The notes: generated by a model from the sequence alone, not told the origin. 11,822 nt of DNA from Congregicoccus sp964517665 (GCA_964517665.1 CAZFCY010000157.1:1-11822), one strand, 5' to 3'. Positions 1 through 7,609 are shown, counted from the stretch's first letter. A program made the numbers and translations.

Positions 1-1
1 G

Positions 2-439
2 ACGGCGACCGGTTATCACGGCGACATGACGCGCACGTTCCTGAAGGGCGCGCCGTGCGATGCGCAGGCGAAACTCGTCGAAACCGTGCGCGCGGCCCAG
101 AAGGCGGCGTTGAAGGAAATCCGCGCCGACGTCCACGGCTCGCGCGTGCATCAGCGCGTCGTCGATTTCTTTCAGGCCGCCGGCTACGAGACCACCCACG
201 GCGCCGAGGGATCGTCCGGCTTCTTCCACGGCGCCGGGCACGGCCTGGGCCTGGAAGTCCACGAGGCGCCGAACATGGGGCGCAACGCCACCCTGCTGCG
301 CGAAGGCGCCGTCGTCACGATCGAGCCCGGCCTCTATTATCCGGGGCTCGGCGGCTGCCGGATCGAGGACGTCGCGCAGGTGACGCGGGCGAGGCCGCGG
401 ATGCTTTCGCGTTATTCCTACGAGTGGATCATCGCCTGA
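2..439 (+). CDS. M24-family metallopeptidase (Xaa-Pro aminopeptidase-like), 3' part
   Basis: This is the C-terminal catalytic part of a pita-bread-fold metallopeptidase that removes N-terminal residues preceding proline (PepP/PepQ-like). The frame is open from base 2, so the true start lies upstream; the internal ATG at 26 falls inside a conserved motif (GYHGDMTRTF) and is not the start. Visible metal-site elements, in family order, are the Asp at 23-25 (HGDMTRT), the His at 239-241 in FHGAGHGLG, the Glu at 323-325 in TIEPGLYY, and the Glu at 365-367 in RIEDV. The VHEAP segment after GLGLE carries the second His typical of these enzymes. The first metal Asp and any N-terminal creatinase-like domain lie outside the window. 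No signal peptide can be judged. The family call is firm; whether it is an aminopeptidase or a dipeptidase is not decidable here. Confidence 0.9.
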   Translation, partial: TATGYHGDMTRTFLKGAPCDAQAKLVETVRAAQKAALKEIRADVHGSRVHQRVVDFFQAAGYETTHGAEGSSGFFHGAGHGLGLEVHEAPNMGRNATLLREGAVVTIEPGLYYPGLGGCRIEDVAQVTRARPRMLSRYSYEWIIA

Positions 440-496
440 GCGCCCGCCGCCCGCGGACGTTTTCACCTGTCGCCAAAAAACGGATACACCACCGCC

Positions 497-1384
497 GTGC
501 CTGAACTCGCGGAAGTCGAATGCATGCGCCGGCGCTGGGACGCCGGCCTCGGCTCGATCGTCGAGGATGTCGCGCTGCATCCGCGCGCCCGCGTCTTCCG
601 GTCGTGCGACCCGGTGGCATTGAAGCGCGCGCTCGAGGGCGCGCGCCTGCTCGACAGCGCGCGCAGCGGCAAACAAATGATGTTTCACTTCGATCGCGGC
701 TGGGTCGGCGTCCATCTGGGCATGACCGGCGAGCTTCGGGTGGAAGCGGCCGGTTGGCGCGGGGGCCGCCACGATCACCTCGTGCTGCAACAACCCGCGC
801 GCACGCTGGTGTTCCACGATCCGCGGATGTTCGGCGCGATCGACTTCGAGCCGGGCGACGAGCCGCCGCAGGGGTGGAAGCAAAGGCCGCCCGAGATCCT
901 CGACGCGCGGTTCACGCGCTCGAAGGTCGCGCGGTTTCTCGCCCGTCGCGGGCGCGCGCCGATCAAGGCGGTGTTGCTCATGCAGGAGCAGTTTCCCGGC
1001 ATCGGCAACTGGATGGCCGACGAGGTCCTCTGGCGCGCCGGCATCCACCCGNNNNNNNNNNCCGGGTGGATGCCGGCGCGCCAGAGGACCTCGTCGGCCA
1101 TCCACCCGGGGCGGGCGGCGGGAAGCCTCGACGAGGCCGGGATCGCGCGGTTGTTTCGCGCGCTCCGCTTCGTCTGCCGCGGCGCGCTGCGTTCGATCGT
1201 TCCGGAAGTCGACGGCGCGTGGGGCGATCCGCCGGAGGGCTGGTTGTTTCACGTCCGCTGGAAGCCCGGCGGCGCATGCCCCGCGACCGGCGCGAAACTG
1301 AAGCGCGACACCATCGGCGGACGCACGACCTGCTGGTCGCCGAAAAAGCAGAAGTTCGAAGCTCACGCCCCCGAAATAACATGA
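497..1384 (+). CDS. Fpg/Nei-family DNA glycosylase, with in-frame assembly artefact
   Basis: Base-excision-repair glycosylase/AP lyase of the formamidopyrimidine (MutM) family. The GTG start at 497 is chosen because it places the catalytic Pro2-Glu3 (MPELAEVE) at the N-terminus, as this family requires. Lys59 (SGKQMMF), the HDPRMFGAIDF block and the helix-two-turn-helix segment FPGIGNWMADEVLWRAGIHP are all present. The C-terminal finger is unusual: only the first of the four zinc Cys remains (CPATG at 1277), the other three are replaced by Thr, Ser and Lys, yet the finger Arg (GGRTT) is kept. Between residues 185 and 205 the reading runs through ten Ns and a 42-bp inverted copy of the preceding sequence. 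Removing 1052-1108 (57 bp) restores a normal join (AGIHP-GRAAGSLDE) and a 276-residue protein, close to the usual ~270. No clear Shine-Dalgarno is seen. The 3' end overlaps the next gene by 4 bp (ATGA). Confidence 0.88.
   Translation: MPELAEVECMRRRWDAGLGSIVEDVALHPRARVFRSCDPVALKRALEGARLLDSARSGKQMMFHFDRGWVGVHLGMTGELRVEAAGWRGGRHDHLVLQQPARTLVFHDPRMFGAIDFEPGDEPPQGWKQRPPEILDARFTRSKVARFLARRGRAPIKAVLLMQEQFPGIGNWMADEVLWRAGIHPXXXXGWMPARQRTSSAIHPGRAAGSLDEAGIARLFRALRFVCRGALRSIVPEVDGAWGDPPEGWLFHVRWKPGGACPATGAKLKRDTIGGRTTCWSPKKQKFEAHAPEIT
1010..1104. repeat. Perfect 42-bp inverted repeat flanking an N10 gap (probable assembly artefact)
   Basis: Bases 1063-1104 are the exact reverse complement of 1010-1051. 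Between the arms lie only ten Ns and one C. The right arm ends inside a second copy of the 10-mer CATCCACCCG (1042-1051 and 1099-1108), after which normal coding sequence resumes. The natural gene already carries TGGATG (1010-1015) and its complement CATCCA (1042-1047), so a template switch or mis-scaffolding at this 6-bp microhomology would make exactly this structure. It is very unlikely to be genomic because it interrupts the most conserved helix-two-turn-helix region of a DNA glycosylase. Confidence 0.93.
1052..1061. other. Assembly gap (10 Ns) in the glycosylase gene
   Basis: A run of ten Ns, the same length as the second gap in the window, so it is probably a placeholder and not a measured size. 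The flanking evidence suggests that no real sequence is missing here. Confidence 0.97.
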
Positions 1385-1734
1385 TCACTGTTTACACTTA
1401 CGCGAACTGCGACACCTGCCGCCGCGCGACGAAATGGCTGCGGTCGCGACACCTCGAGTTCGTCGAAAAACCGATTCGCGAAACGCCGCCTTCGCCGGCC
1501 GAACTCCGCGCCATGCTCGCTCATCAGGAGGACGACCTGCGCCGCCTCTTCAACACCTCGGGCCGGGATTACCGCGCCGCGAACCTGAAGGAAAAGCTCC
1601 CGCAACTGAGCGCCGCCGAAGCCCTCGCCCTCCTCGCCGCGAACGGCAACCTCGTGAAGCGCCCCTTCCTCCTCGCCCCGCGCCTCGGCCTCGTCGGCTT
1701 CAACGAAGCCGCCTGGCAAAAAGCGCTCGGTTGA
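1381..1734 (+). CDS. ArsC/Spx-family thioredoxin-fold protein
   Basis: A 117-residue protein of the arsenate reductase C / Spx / MgsR group: a small cytoplasmic thioredoxin-like fold. It starts ITVYTYANCDTCRRATKWL, with a CxxC pair at Cys10 and Cys13, and carries the family C-terminal segment NLVKRPFLL with Arg94-Pro95. Classical glutaredoxin-coupled ArsC has CxxS/T at the first site, whereas Spx-type RNA-polymerase-binding regulators have CxxC, so the protein could be a thiol-redox regulator or a reductase. The sequence does not settle which. The ATG at 1381 overlaps the glycosylase stop by 4 bp (ATGA), which suggests translational coupling and supports the start. No ars genes are nearby, so an arsenic role is not indicated by context. 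Length is normal for the family. Confidence 0.85.
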   Translation: MITVYTYANCDTCRRATKWLRSRHLEFVEKPIRETPPSPAELRAMLAHQEDDLRRLFNTSGRDYRAANLKEKLPQLSAAEALALLAANGNLVKRPFLLAPRLGLVGFNEAAWQKALG

Positions 1735-1805
1735 GCGAACGCGATTTCCCCAAAAGGCCGGACGCGGGCAGGGATGCCGGCGTCGCCTCGACTCGCTCCA
1801 AAACC

Positions 1806-1829
1806 GTCCTGAACGAAGTCGAAAGGGAC
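1806..1829. repeat. Degenerate REP-like intergenic sequence
   Basis: The core CCTGAACGAAGTCGAAAGG differs only slightly from CCTGAGCGAAGTCGAAGG, a sequence I recall as recurring between genes in many GC-rich bacteria. It is bounded by GTCC and GGAC, so the ends can pair. It sits 70 bp after the ArsC/Spx-like gene. One copy in one window cannot prove repetitiveness; the call rests on recall of the pattern. Confidence 0.4.
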
Positions 1830-1968
1830 GCGGCGATTCATCTCGGCGGCCGCATCATTCCGACTGCGCGAAACTCCCGGCCCGGTCGCGTTTATCGGAT
1901 CCGTCCGGCGAGGTGATCTCGACGATCGGTAGTCGGACGAGACCGGCATGAAGATCCTTGGAACTTCA

Positions 1969-1982
1969 AGTGTCCAGACACT
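1969..1982. promoter_or_regulatory. 14-bp palindrome AGTGTC-CA-GACACT, operator-like
   Basis: Perfect 6-bp arms separated by 2 bp, about 315 bp upstream of the receptor start in otherwise non-coding DNA. The size and symmetry suit a dimeric regulator, but no matching regulator gene is in the window and the distance to the receptor is long. It could be chance. Confidence 0.25.
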
Positions 1983-2297
1983 GGCTCCGGCTGCCTTGCG
2001 CGCATCCTCTACCGGGCATCACAGCAGAAATGGAATCGTGATAAATGTCCGCTGTTCACACTGGTGGCGGAATCGAGGTTCAACCCGGCATCGTCGATCC
2101 GACAGGCGCTACAGCCTCCGCGGCGCGGAGAAGCTCATTGTGTCGGCCTCGCCTTTGACGCCGGTCTCCAAAGGAAACCTCGATAAACCGCTTTCGAAGG
2201 AGAAAGTGACAGTGCTTAGCTGCCGAGAGTCCCAACTTCTCAAGCCATGCCAACTCTCCCTCCTACCAGGCTGAATTGCCTGCGATCAACACGAACG

Positions 2298-4521
2298 ATG
2301 GTCCCAAGACTGATTTTGCTGTCGCTCGTTTGCGGTCAGATTGTCTCGGCTTCCTCTGTCACTGAAAGTGAGNNNNNNNNNNGAAGTTCTGACCGACAAG
2401 GGCGCCCGTGGCTACGGGACCGCCAACGCGCTCGGCGCCACGCGAATCAATGCGCCGATCTCGAACACTCCCCAGTCGGTTATCACATTGAATCAGGAGT
2501 TTCTCCAAGACGTCAACCCGACCAACTTCGCCGATGCCTTGCGTTTCGTCAGTGGCGTCAGCAAGGCGGCCGGGGAGTACATCGGCGATGTCACCATTCG
2601 CGGCATCACGACCCAGGCGATCGGCTTTCGCGATAGCGTGAGCGACGACCTGAACATCAACGTCAACACCGGCATAACCCTGCCAGATCCCATCGAGGCC
2701 GAGCGCATCGAAGTCATCAAGGGCCCCACCGGCGCGATCTACGGCGCACACGGCTTCGGCGGCGTCATCAATCGCGTCTCGAAACGGCCGCGTGAGGAAA
2801 GGCGGACTGAGCTGGGGGCCGAGTACACCTACTATCGGAATAGCGAAGGATTCTATCGCACCACTCTCGACACGACGGGCCCCATCGATGCGGACAAGAG
2901 ATGGCTCTACCGTGTGCTGGCCGCCTATCAGGACGGCGACAATCACACGCATGGCCGCTACAGCAAGCAGACGCTGATCGGCGCCCTGGAGTTCCGGCCG
3001 GCGTCCGGAACCTCGATTTGGGGGCGGGTGCGGGACGGCAAAGACAGGATCTTCGCCGCGCAGGATCTCTTCACGGACAGCCAGAGAAACATGCCCTTCG
3101 ACGATCTTCCCAAGTATGCCTACGTGGGGAATTTCTACGACGACGACCAGGTCGATTACGGCAGCGCGACATCCTTCGAGCTGGGCGCCACGCATGTTTT
3201 CGAGGCTTTCGGTGTGCGCTGGCACGCGCGCCTGCTTGCGCGGCACAACGAGGTCGATCAACAACGCCGCACTTATATATCATCCGGCGGGCTTTTTTAC
3301 AAGGACGGGCTGCCGCTCTCGACGGGCGGACCCAATATGACCACGGCCAACGCCACCTCGGCCCAGGCGCGGGCGGCGGGTTACGACGACATCCTCGAGA
3401 ACATCCTGCGGCGCGACCTGCGGAACGGTTCCAGCGAAAGCACCTCCTACAATTTCGACCTGACCGGCGAGCTGGAAATGGGCCCTACGCGGCATCAGCT
3501 GTTGCTTTATACCGGCAGAGGAGACGGCGAGACCTTTATCCAACGCTTTCGCGAGAACTGGATCGGTCCGAAGCCGAGCATGCTGAAGAACTCCCCAACC
3601 AACATTCCTCCGGAACAGGTGCTCGACGGCAATCCCGTCACGCTCGCGGGTGAGTGGAACACAACGACAAGCGACCAGTACCACTTCGCCCTGCAGGACA
3701 ACATCGGGATGCTCGACAACCGCGTGATTCTCGTGGGCGCCGTTCGGTATGATTCGGGCACGACAGGCGTGGTCGATCATCTCGCGAACAGCGTTCTTCC
3801 AGACGAGAAGACCTCCAACTGGACGCCTTCTTACGGCATTGTCGGGAAACCTTACGCCGGCGTTTCCCTTTTTTATAATCACTCCGAGACGTTTCAACCC
3901 CAAGGTGGGGTGAATCAAGCGGGCCAGAGGCTGCGTCCCCTCGTTGGCGAGAACGACGAATTCGGCGTCAAACTCGACCTGATGGAGAATCGGCTGGTCA
4001 TGACCGCCTCCTACTTCGACATGACGCAGGAAAACGCCTTCCTGAAGGTCATCAATCCCGACGGCACCTTCGATTTCGTCCAGGTGCCGATGAGCGAGAC
4101 GAATGGGTGGGAGGTCGACCTCGCGGCCCAGCCGATCGACAGCCTCACACTTCTCGTCTCCTACCAATGGATCGACGCAAAGACCCAGAATGGACTCGGT
4201 CGAAACAATGTTCCGCAGGGCGGCACCTACAAGGCCGTGGGCAAATATTCGTTTGGGGGAGGCCTGCTTGCCGGACTCGACCTCGGCCTGAGCTACGAGC
4301 ACATCAATGACAACCGGCCGGGCGATGCCGCGAACAACTTCTTCCTGCCGGGCTACGATCTCGTGGGCGCGTTCGCGGTGTATAGACGGCAGCAATGGCG
4401 CTTTCAGCTCAACGTCGAGAACGTGACGAACGAATGGTATATCACAGGAACGGCGGCACAGCAGTTCATGCGCAGTGGGCCGCCGACGAACTACAAGCTC
4501 AGCATGCGGTATGTGTTCTGA
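2298..4521 (+). CDS. TonB-dependent outer-membrane receptor (siderophore-type), broken by an assembly gap
   Basis: Outer-membrane active transporter with an N-terminal plug and C-terminal 22-strand-type beta-barrel, energised by TonB. The signal peptide (MVPRLILLSLVCGQIVSASS) is read from the ATG at 2298 in one frame. After the ten Ns at 2373-2382 the mature protein continues in another frame from 2383, so the true gap must be a multiple of three bases if the flanks are correct. The plug shows APISNTPQSVITL, RGITTQAIGFRDS and the hallmark EVIKGPTGAIYGAHGFGGVINRVSKRP (about 2700-2790). The barrel ends with the aromatic terminus YKLSMRYVF. An in-frame ATG at 2247 would add 17 residues and is an alternative start; no Shine-Dalgarno decides between them. 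The plug is of the FhuA/siderophore type, not SusC, and no SusD partner is present. Its position ahead of a sulfatase and GH88 suggests oligosaccharide uptake, but an iron role is not excluded. Confidence 0.9.
2373..2382. other. Assembly gap (10 Ns) between receptor signal peptide and plug
   Basis: Ten-N placeholder. The codon phases on the two sides differ (the left side ends a codon at 2372, the right side starts one at 2383), so the actual missing length should be divisible by three. In related opitutal receptors a short LSPF-type segment precedes this point, so a few residues are probably missing. Confidence 0.95.
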
Positions 4522-4563
4522 AAAGGGAAAACGTGGATCGATCCCCCGCCCGACGTTCGCCGC

Positions 4564-6021
4564 ATGTTCTTGCGAAACGAGTTGATGTGCCGCCTGGCGC
4601 TGGCCGGCGCCTGCCTCGCGATCGCGCCGGCCGAGCTTCCCGGAACGGGCCTCAGGCCGTTGCGAGCGGGGGTCGAGCTTTTCGTGGACGACGCCAACAT
4701 TCTGCGAATCGAAAACCTCACGCGGCGCATCCACGCGGCATTCAAGCTGGAGGGCCCCGTGCTCGTGGCGGACAAGCCGTGGGAAATCGGAGGCGTCTAC
4801 CAGATGGGCGCCACGCTTCGCGACCCGGCCACCGGAGAATTCCGCAAGTGGTATTGCTCGGACTCCCGCCTGCTGCTGGCGACGTCGCGGGACGGAATCC
4901 ATTGGGTCAAGCCGGAGTTCGACATCGAGTTGTTCGAAGGCCGGAAGACGAATATTCTTCTTCGTGAGCGGCACATTATTTTCGGCGTCCTGTTCGACGA
5001 AGCGGAGCCGGACCCGGCGAAACGCTATAAGGCGTTGGGGGCGGAGCACGCCTCCGTGGGCGGATACCGCGGATACCATTCCGCTGACGGCATCAACTGG
5101 CGTCCTTATTCGGACGGGCGCACTCTCCATGTGGGATCCGAGCTCATACATTTAATCCGCGATCCGGCGACCCGGAGATACTTCGCTTATATCCGGCCAT
5201 TCCGGCCGACGCGCCACCCTCGCAACATCACCGAGAAACGGCTCTGTGCCGTCGTGACCAGCGAGGACTTCGTCAACTGGTCGGAGATGAAGATCGTCAT
5301 ATTGCCGGATGCAGTCGATGACGCGTGGGTCACGCAGCCGGATCAGCGAACCGAGTTTTACGAAATGAATGGATTCGCCTACGGCCGATCCTATCTCGGG
5401 ATTCTCCCGGTGTTTCGCATTGAGCGGATCAACCTCGGAGCGGCCAAAGGCCAGTCGGTCTGGGACGGCCCCATGCACGGCGAGCTCGTGGCCAGCCGGG
5501 ATGGATTGACCTGGGACAGGATGAGGGATCGGACCCCGATTATTCCGAGTGGGGACGACTACGATGTATCGATCATGCATGTGGGAACCGAGCCGCTGGT
5601 CGTCGGGGATGAAATCTGGCATTACTATACTGCGCTCAGCTCCACGCATGGAGGTCCGCCTTCAAAGAAAAAGGCGATCGCGCTGGCCCGCTGGCGCTTG
5701 GACGGTTATGTTTCCCTCGATGCGGCGGGGCGCGAGGGAGTTGTGGAAACGACGCTGATCTCCGATCGGACAGGGGTCCTGGAGGTCAACGCCAATGCTT
5801 CCGGCGGTCGGCTGGCGATCGAGGTGGTCGACGAGGCCGGAAGGATAGTGGATGGCTACTCCATGTCCGATTGCATCGGCCTGAGCGCCGACGACGTTCG
5901 ATTTCCGGTCCGATGGAAGAGGCATCGCGAGTTGCCCGCCGGCCAACCGTTTCGTCTCAGGTTTGGCATTCAGAAAGGTTCACTGTTCAGCTACACCATC
6001 CTTCCTGCGGGAAGGAGCTGA
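4564..6021 (+). CDS. Secreted GH32-like beta-propeller protein, putative glycosidase of uncharacterised family
   Basis: 485 residues starting with a signal peptide (MFLRNELMCRLALAGACLAIAPA); Met8 at 4585 is an equally plausible start, and no Shine-Dalgarno is clear. The mature part begins with LFVDDANI (39-46), then KPWEIGGVYQMG and RKWYCSDSRLLLATSRDGIHW. It has four blade-like repeats of the type S-x-D-x-x-x-W: ATSRDGIHW, YHSADGINW, VTSEDFVNW and VASRDGLTW. Such repeats and the overall layout match a widespread family in Planctomycetota and Verrucomicrobiota usually annotated as hypothetical or glycosyl hydrolase family 32 N-terminal-like. The C-terminal ~90 residues (LEVNANASGGRLAIEVVDEAGRI onward, ending RLRFGIQKGSLFSYTIL) look like a beta-sandwich, as in GH32. 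It begins 42 bp after the receptor and lies 58 bp before the sulfatase, so probably co-transcribed with both. Enzymatic activity is inferred from fold and context; I cannot assign catalytic residues. Confidence 0.8.
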   Translation: MFLRNELMCRLALAGACLAIAPAELPGTGLRPLRAGVELFVDDANILRIENLTRRIHAAFKLEGPVLVADKPWEIGGVYQMGATLRDPATGEFRKWYCSDSRLLLATSRDGIHWVKPEFDIELFEGRKTNILLRERHIIFGVLFDEAEPDPAKRYKALGAEHASVGGYRGYHSADGINWRPYSDGRTLHVGSELIHLIRDPATRRYFAYIRPFRPTRHPRNITEKRLCAVVTSEDFVNWSEMKIVILPDAVDDAWVTQPDQRTEFYEMNGFAYGRSYLGILPVFRIERINLGAAKGQSVWDGPMHGELVASRDGLTWDRMRDRTPIIPSGDDYDVSIMHVGTEPLVVGDEIWHYYTALSSTHGGPPSKKKAIALARWRLDGYVSLDAAGREGVVETTLISDRTGVLEVNANASGGRLAIEVVDEAGRIVDGYSMSDCIGLSADDVRFPVRWKRHRELPAGQPFRLRFGIQKGSLFSYTILPAGRS

Positions 6022-6079
6022 CCCGGGCGTTTCGACTCTGGCAAAGACTTGTCGGCCTTCAGCATTGGGACAACGACTC

Positions 6080-7609
6080 ATGAATGGTTGCAATTTGAGC
6101 ATCACTAGAATCGGCCGGGCATGGCGTGTCGTGCCGGTCTTGCTGGTCATTGTCCTGAGCCAGACTGACGCGGCGCCTGGACGTGAAGTGACGTCGCGGC
6201 CGAATATATTGTTGATCATGTCGGACGATCTTAACGACTACGTCGGGCCGCTCAGCCCGGGGAGGGCGCACACTCCCAATCTCGATCGTCTCGCCCGCAG
6301 AGGAATCGTTTTCGACCGGGCCTATTGCGCGGTGCCGGCATGCGCGCCATCCCGCACAGCTTTATTGACCGGCATGCCACCGACCACCACCGGCATTTAC
6401 TATAACAACCAGCCGATTGTATTCGCCGGAAAGGGCATCAGCGATGCCGAAGACATGCCGAGGCATTTCAAGAATGCCGGATATTTTGCGGCGGGCCTGG
6501 GCAAGCTTTTTCATCACGGGCGTGATCAGGACGACAAGGCGGATTCGTGGACCGAGGGCTATTACCAGGGCTACTCCGGGCGACAGGACGCCGAGCACAA
6601 CCGGCGAGCCGGGCACACTGTTTCCATCGGCGGGGTCTGGCCGGGATCGTGGGGTTGGTACCCGGATGATTGGGATCGCGAGGACCGCGGGAAAATGCAG
6701 CAGGACACCGTCAACAGTATTCGCGCGGCGGAACTGGTCGGCGTTCGTCATGATGCGCCCTTTTTCGTGGCGTTCGGGACTTTCAGGCCACACTCGAAAT
6801 GGTTCGTCGCCAGGCGGTATTTCGATCAATATCCGGAAGAGTCCATTTCGCTTCCGGAAGGTTGGCGCGAAAATGACCTGGATGACGTTCCTTCCGCTGG
6901 CCGATGGCTCGCGAAAGTAAATGTCACTCCGGACACTCACCGGACGTTGCTCGAGCGAGGTTTGTGGCGCCAGGCCATGCAGGCGTATCTTGCGTCGGTC
7001 ACCTATGCCGACGAACAGATCGGCCGTGTCCTCGACGCCCTGGCGTCGGGGCCGAACGCGGACAATACCATCGTCGTGTTTTGCAGCGACCACGGTTACC
7101 ACCTCGGCGAGAAGGAGCACTGGAACAAGTTCACGCTGTGGGAGCGGAGCGCGCGCGTGCCCTTGATCGTGGCGCTTCCGGCCGCCTGGGGGATTCCGGC
7201 GCGGCATATAAATGCGCCTGTCAGTTTGCTCGACCTTTATCCCACCCTTTCGGATCTCGCCGGACTGGCGGCGCCAACGACACATCGGCTGGAGGGGGTG
7301 AGCTTGCGGCCGTTGATCGAGAGCCGCGCCGAGACCCGGGGCGCGCCTGTCATCACCACCTATGGCCACGGAAACCATGCGGTGCGCGATGATCGCTGGC
7401 GCTATATTCGATACAGGACGGGTGAGGAAGAGCTTTATGATCATGATTCGGATCCGCACGAGTGGCACAATCTCGCGAACGAGGAACGCTGGCGCTCGGT
7501 GATGGCGGATCTGGCTGCGTTCCTGCCGAAAACCGAGGCGGAGAACGCTCCGTTTCAGGATCGTCGTCCCGTCGAGTGGCTTGGAAATGACGTTTTCGGG
7601 CCTCAATGA
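6080..7609 (+). CDS. Type I formylglycine sulfatase, iduronate-2-sulfatase-like (S1_7-like)
   Basis: Hydrolyses sulfate esters, here probably on a sugar or uronate. 509 residues from the ATG at 6080, chosen because it directly precedes a signal peptide (RIGRAWRVVPVLLVIVLSQTDAA); an upstream in-frame start at 5963 would overlap the previous gene. The metal Asp pair is in RPNILLIMSDDLND (Asp49, Asp50). The formylglycine motif is Cys88-Ala-Pro-Ser-Arg92 followed by TALLTG, so maturation needs an FGE-type enzyme that is not in this window. FGTFRPHSKWFVARRYFDQYP is typical of iduronate-2-sulfatase-like subfamilies such as S1_7. A second metal cluster is at CSDHGYHLGEKEHWNKFTLWE (Asp337, His338). 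The C-terminus DDRWRYIRYRTGEEELYDHDSDPHEWHNLA is the usual sulfatase end. The product should act in the periplasm or outside the cell. Its stop overlaps the next start (ATGA), indicating coupling. The exact subfamily and substrate are not provable by eye. Confidence 0.93.
   Translation: MNGCNLSITRIGRAWRVVPVLLVIVLSQTDAAPGREVTSRPNILLIMSDDLNDYVGPLSPGRAHTPNLDRLARRGIVFDRAYCAVPACAPSRTALLTGMPPTTTGIYYNNQPIVFAGKGISDAEDMPRHFKNAGYFAAGLGKLFHHGRDQDDKADSWTEGYYQGYSGRQDAEHNRRAGHTVSIGGVWPGSWGWYPDDWDREDRGKMQQDTVNSIRAAELVGVRHDAPFFVAFGTFRPHSKWFVARRYFDQYPEESISLPEGWRENDLDDVPSAGRWLAKVNVTPDTHRTLLERGLWRQAMQAYLASVTYADEQIGRVLDALASGPNADNTIVVFCSDHGYHLGEKEHWNKFTLWERSARVPLIVALPAAWGIPARHINAPVSLLDLYPTLSDLAGLAAPTTHRLEGVSLRPLIESRAETRGAPVITTYGHGNHAVRDDRWRYIRYRTGEEELYDHDSDPHEWHNLANEERWRSVMADLAAFLPKTEAENAPFQDRRPVEWLGNDVFGPQ

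Larger units (their letters stand above)
1735..2297. other. Intergenic region without a supported gene (~560 bp)
   Basis: No recognisable protein is encoded on either strand. Short open frames exist: one from the ATG at 1948 to 2274, and another at about 1917-2186 with no ATG/GTG/TTG near its 5' end. Neither gives a family signature, and each has different codon character from the neighbours. The stretch holds a REP-like sequence near 1806-1829 and a 14-bp palindrome at 1969-1982. A TTGACG hexamer at 2155-2160 could be a -35 element, but no good -10 follows at 16-18 bp. The receptor promoter presumably lies somewhere here. No strong hairpin plus T-run is visible after the upstream gene. Confidence 0.6.

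Noticed and set aside
1010..1104. The large inverted repeat as a genuine terminator, attachment site or mobile-element end
   Set aside because: It lies inside an essential-type coding region, is centred on an N gap, and its removal restores a perfect family alignment.
520..1734. A 404-residue open frame covering the glycosylase and the ArsC/Spx-like gene
   Set aside because: Its first two thirds are an Arg/Ala-rich out-of-frame reading of the glycosylase; only the part from the ATG at 1381 is a real protein.
2155..2188. TTGACG followed by GATAAA as a sigma-70 promoter for the receptor
   Set aside because: The spacing is about 22 bp instead of 16-18 and the -10 match is poor.
1948..2274. A 108-residue plus-strand frame in the intergenic region
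   Set aside because: No recognisable motif, no Shine-Dalgarno, Ser/Arg-rich low-information sequence, and it overlaps the possible receptor start at 2247.
2333..2395. CGGTCAGA/TCTGACCG inverted 8-mers and a TCACT-GAA-AGTGA hairpin around the second N gap
   Set aside because: They are too short to show an inverted-copy artefact like that at the first gap; they may be chance or merely a weak cause of the contig break.
3280..5151. A 623-residue open frame on the minus strand opposite the receptor and propeller genes
   Set aside because: It spans two well-supported plus-strand genes and their intergenic region, has no family signature, and is explained by high GC content lowering stop frequency.
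5963..6079. Upstream extension of the sulfatase to 5963
   Set aside because: It would overlap the propeller gene and place about 39 unrelated residues before a clear signal peptide that starts from the ATG at 6080.
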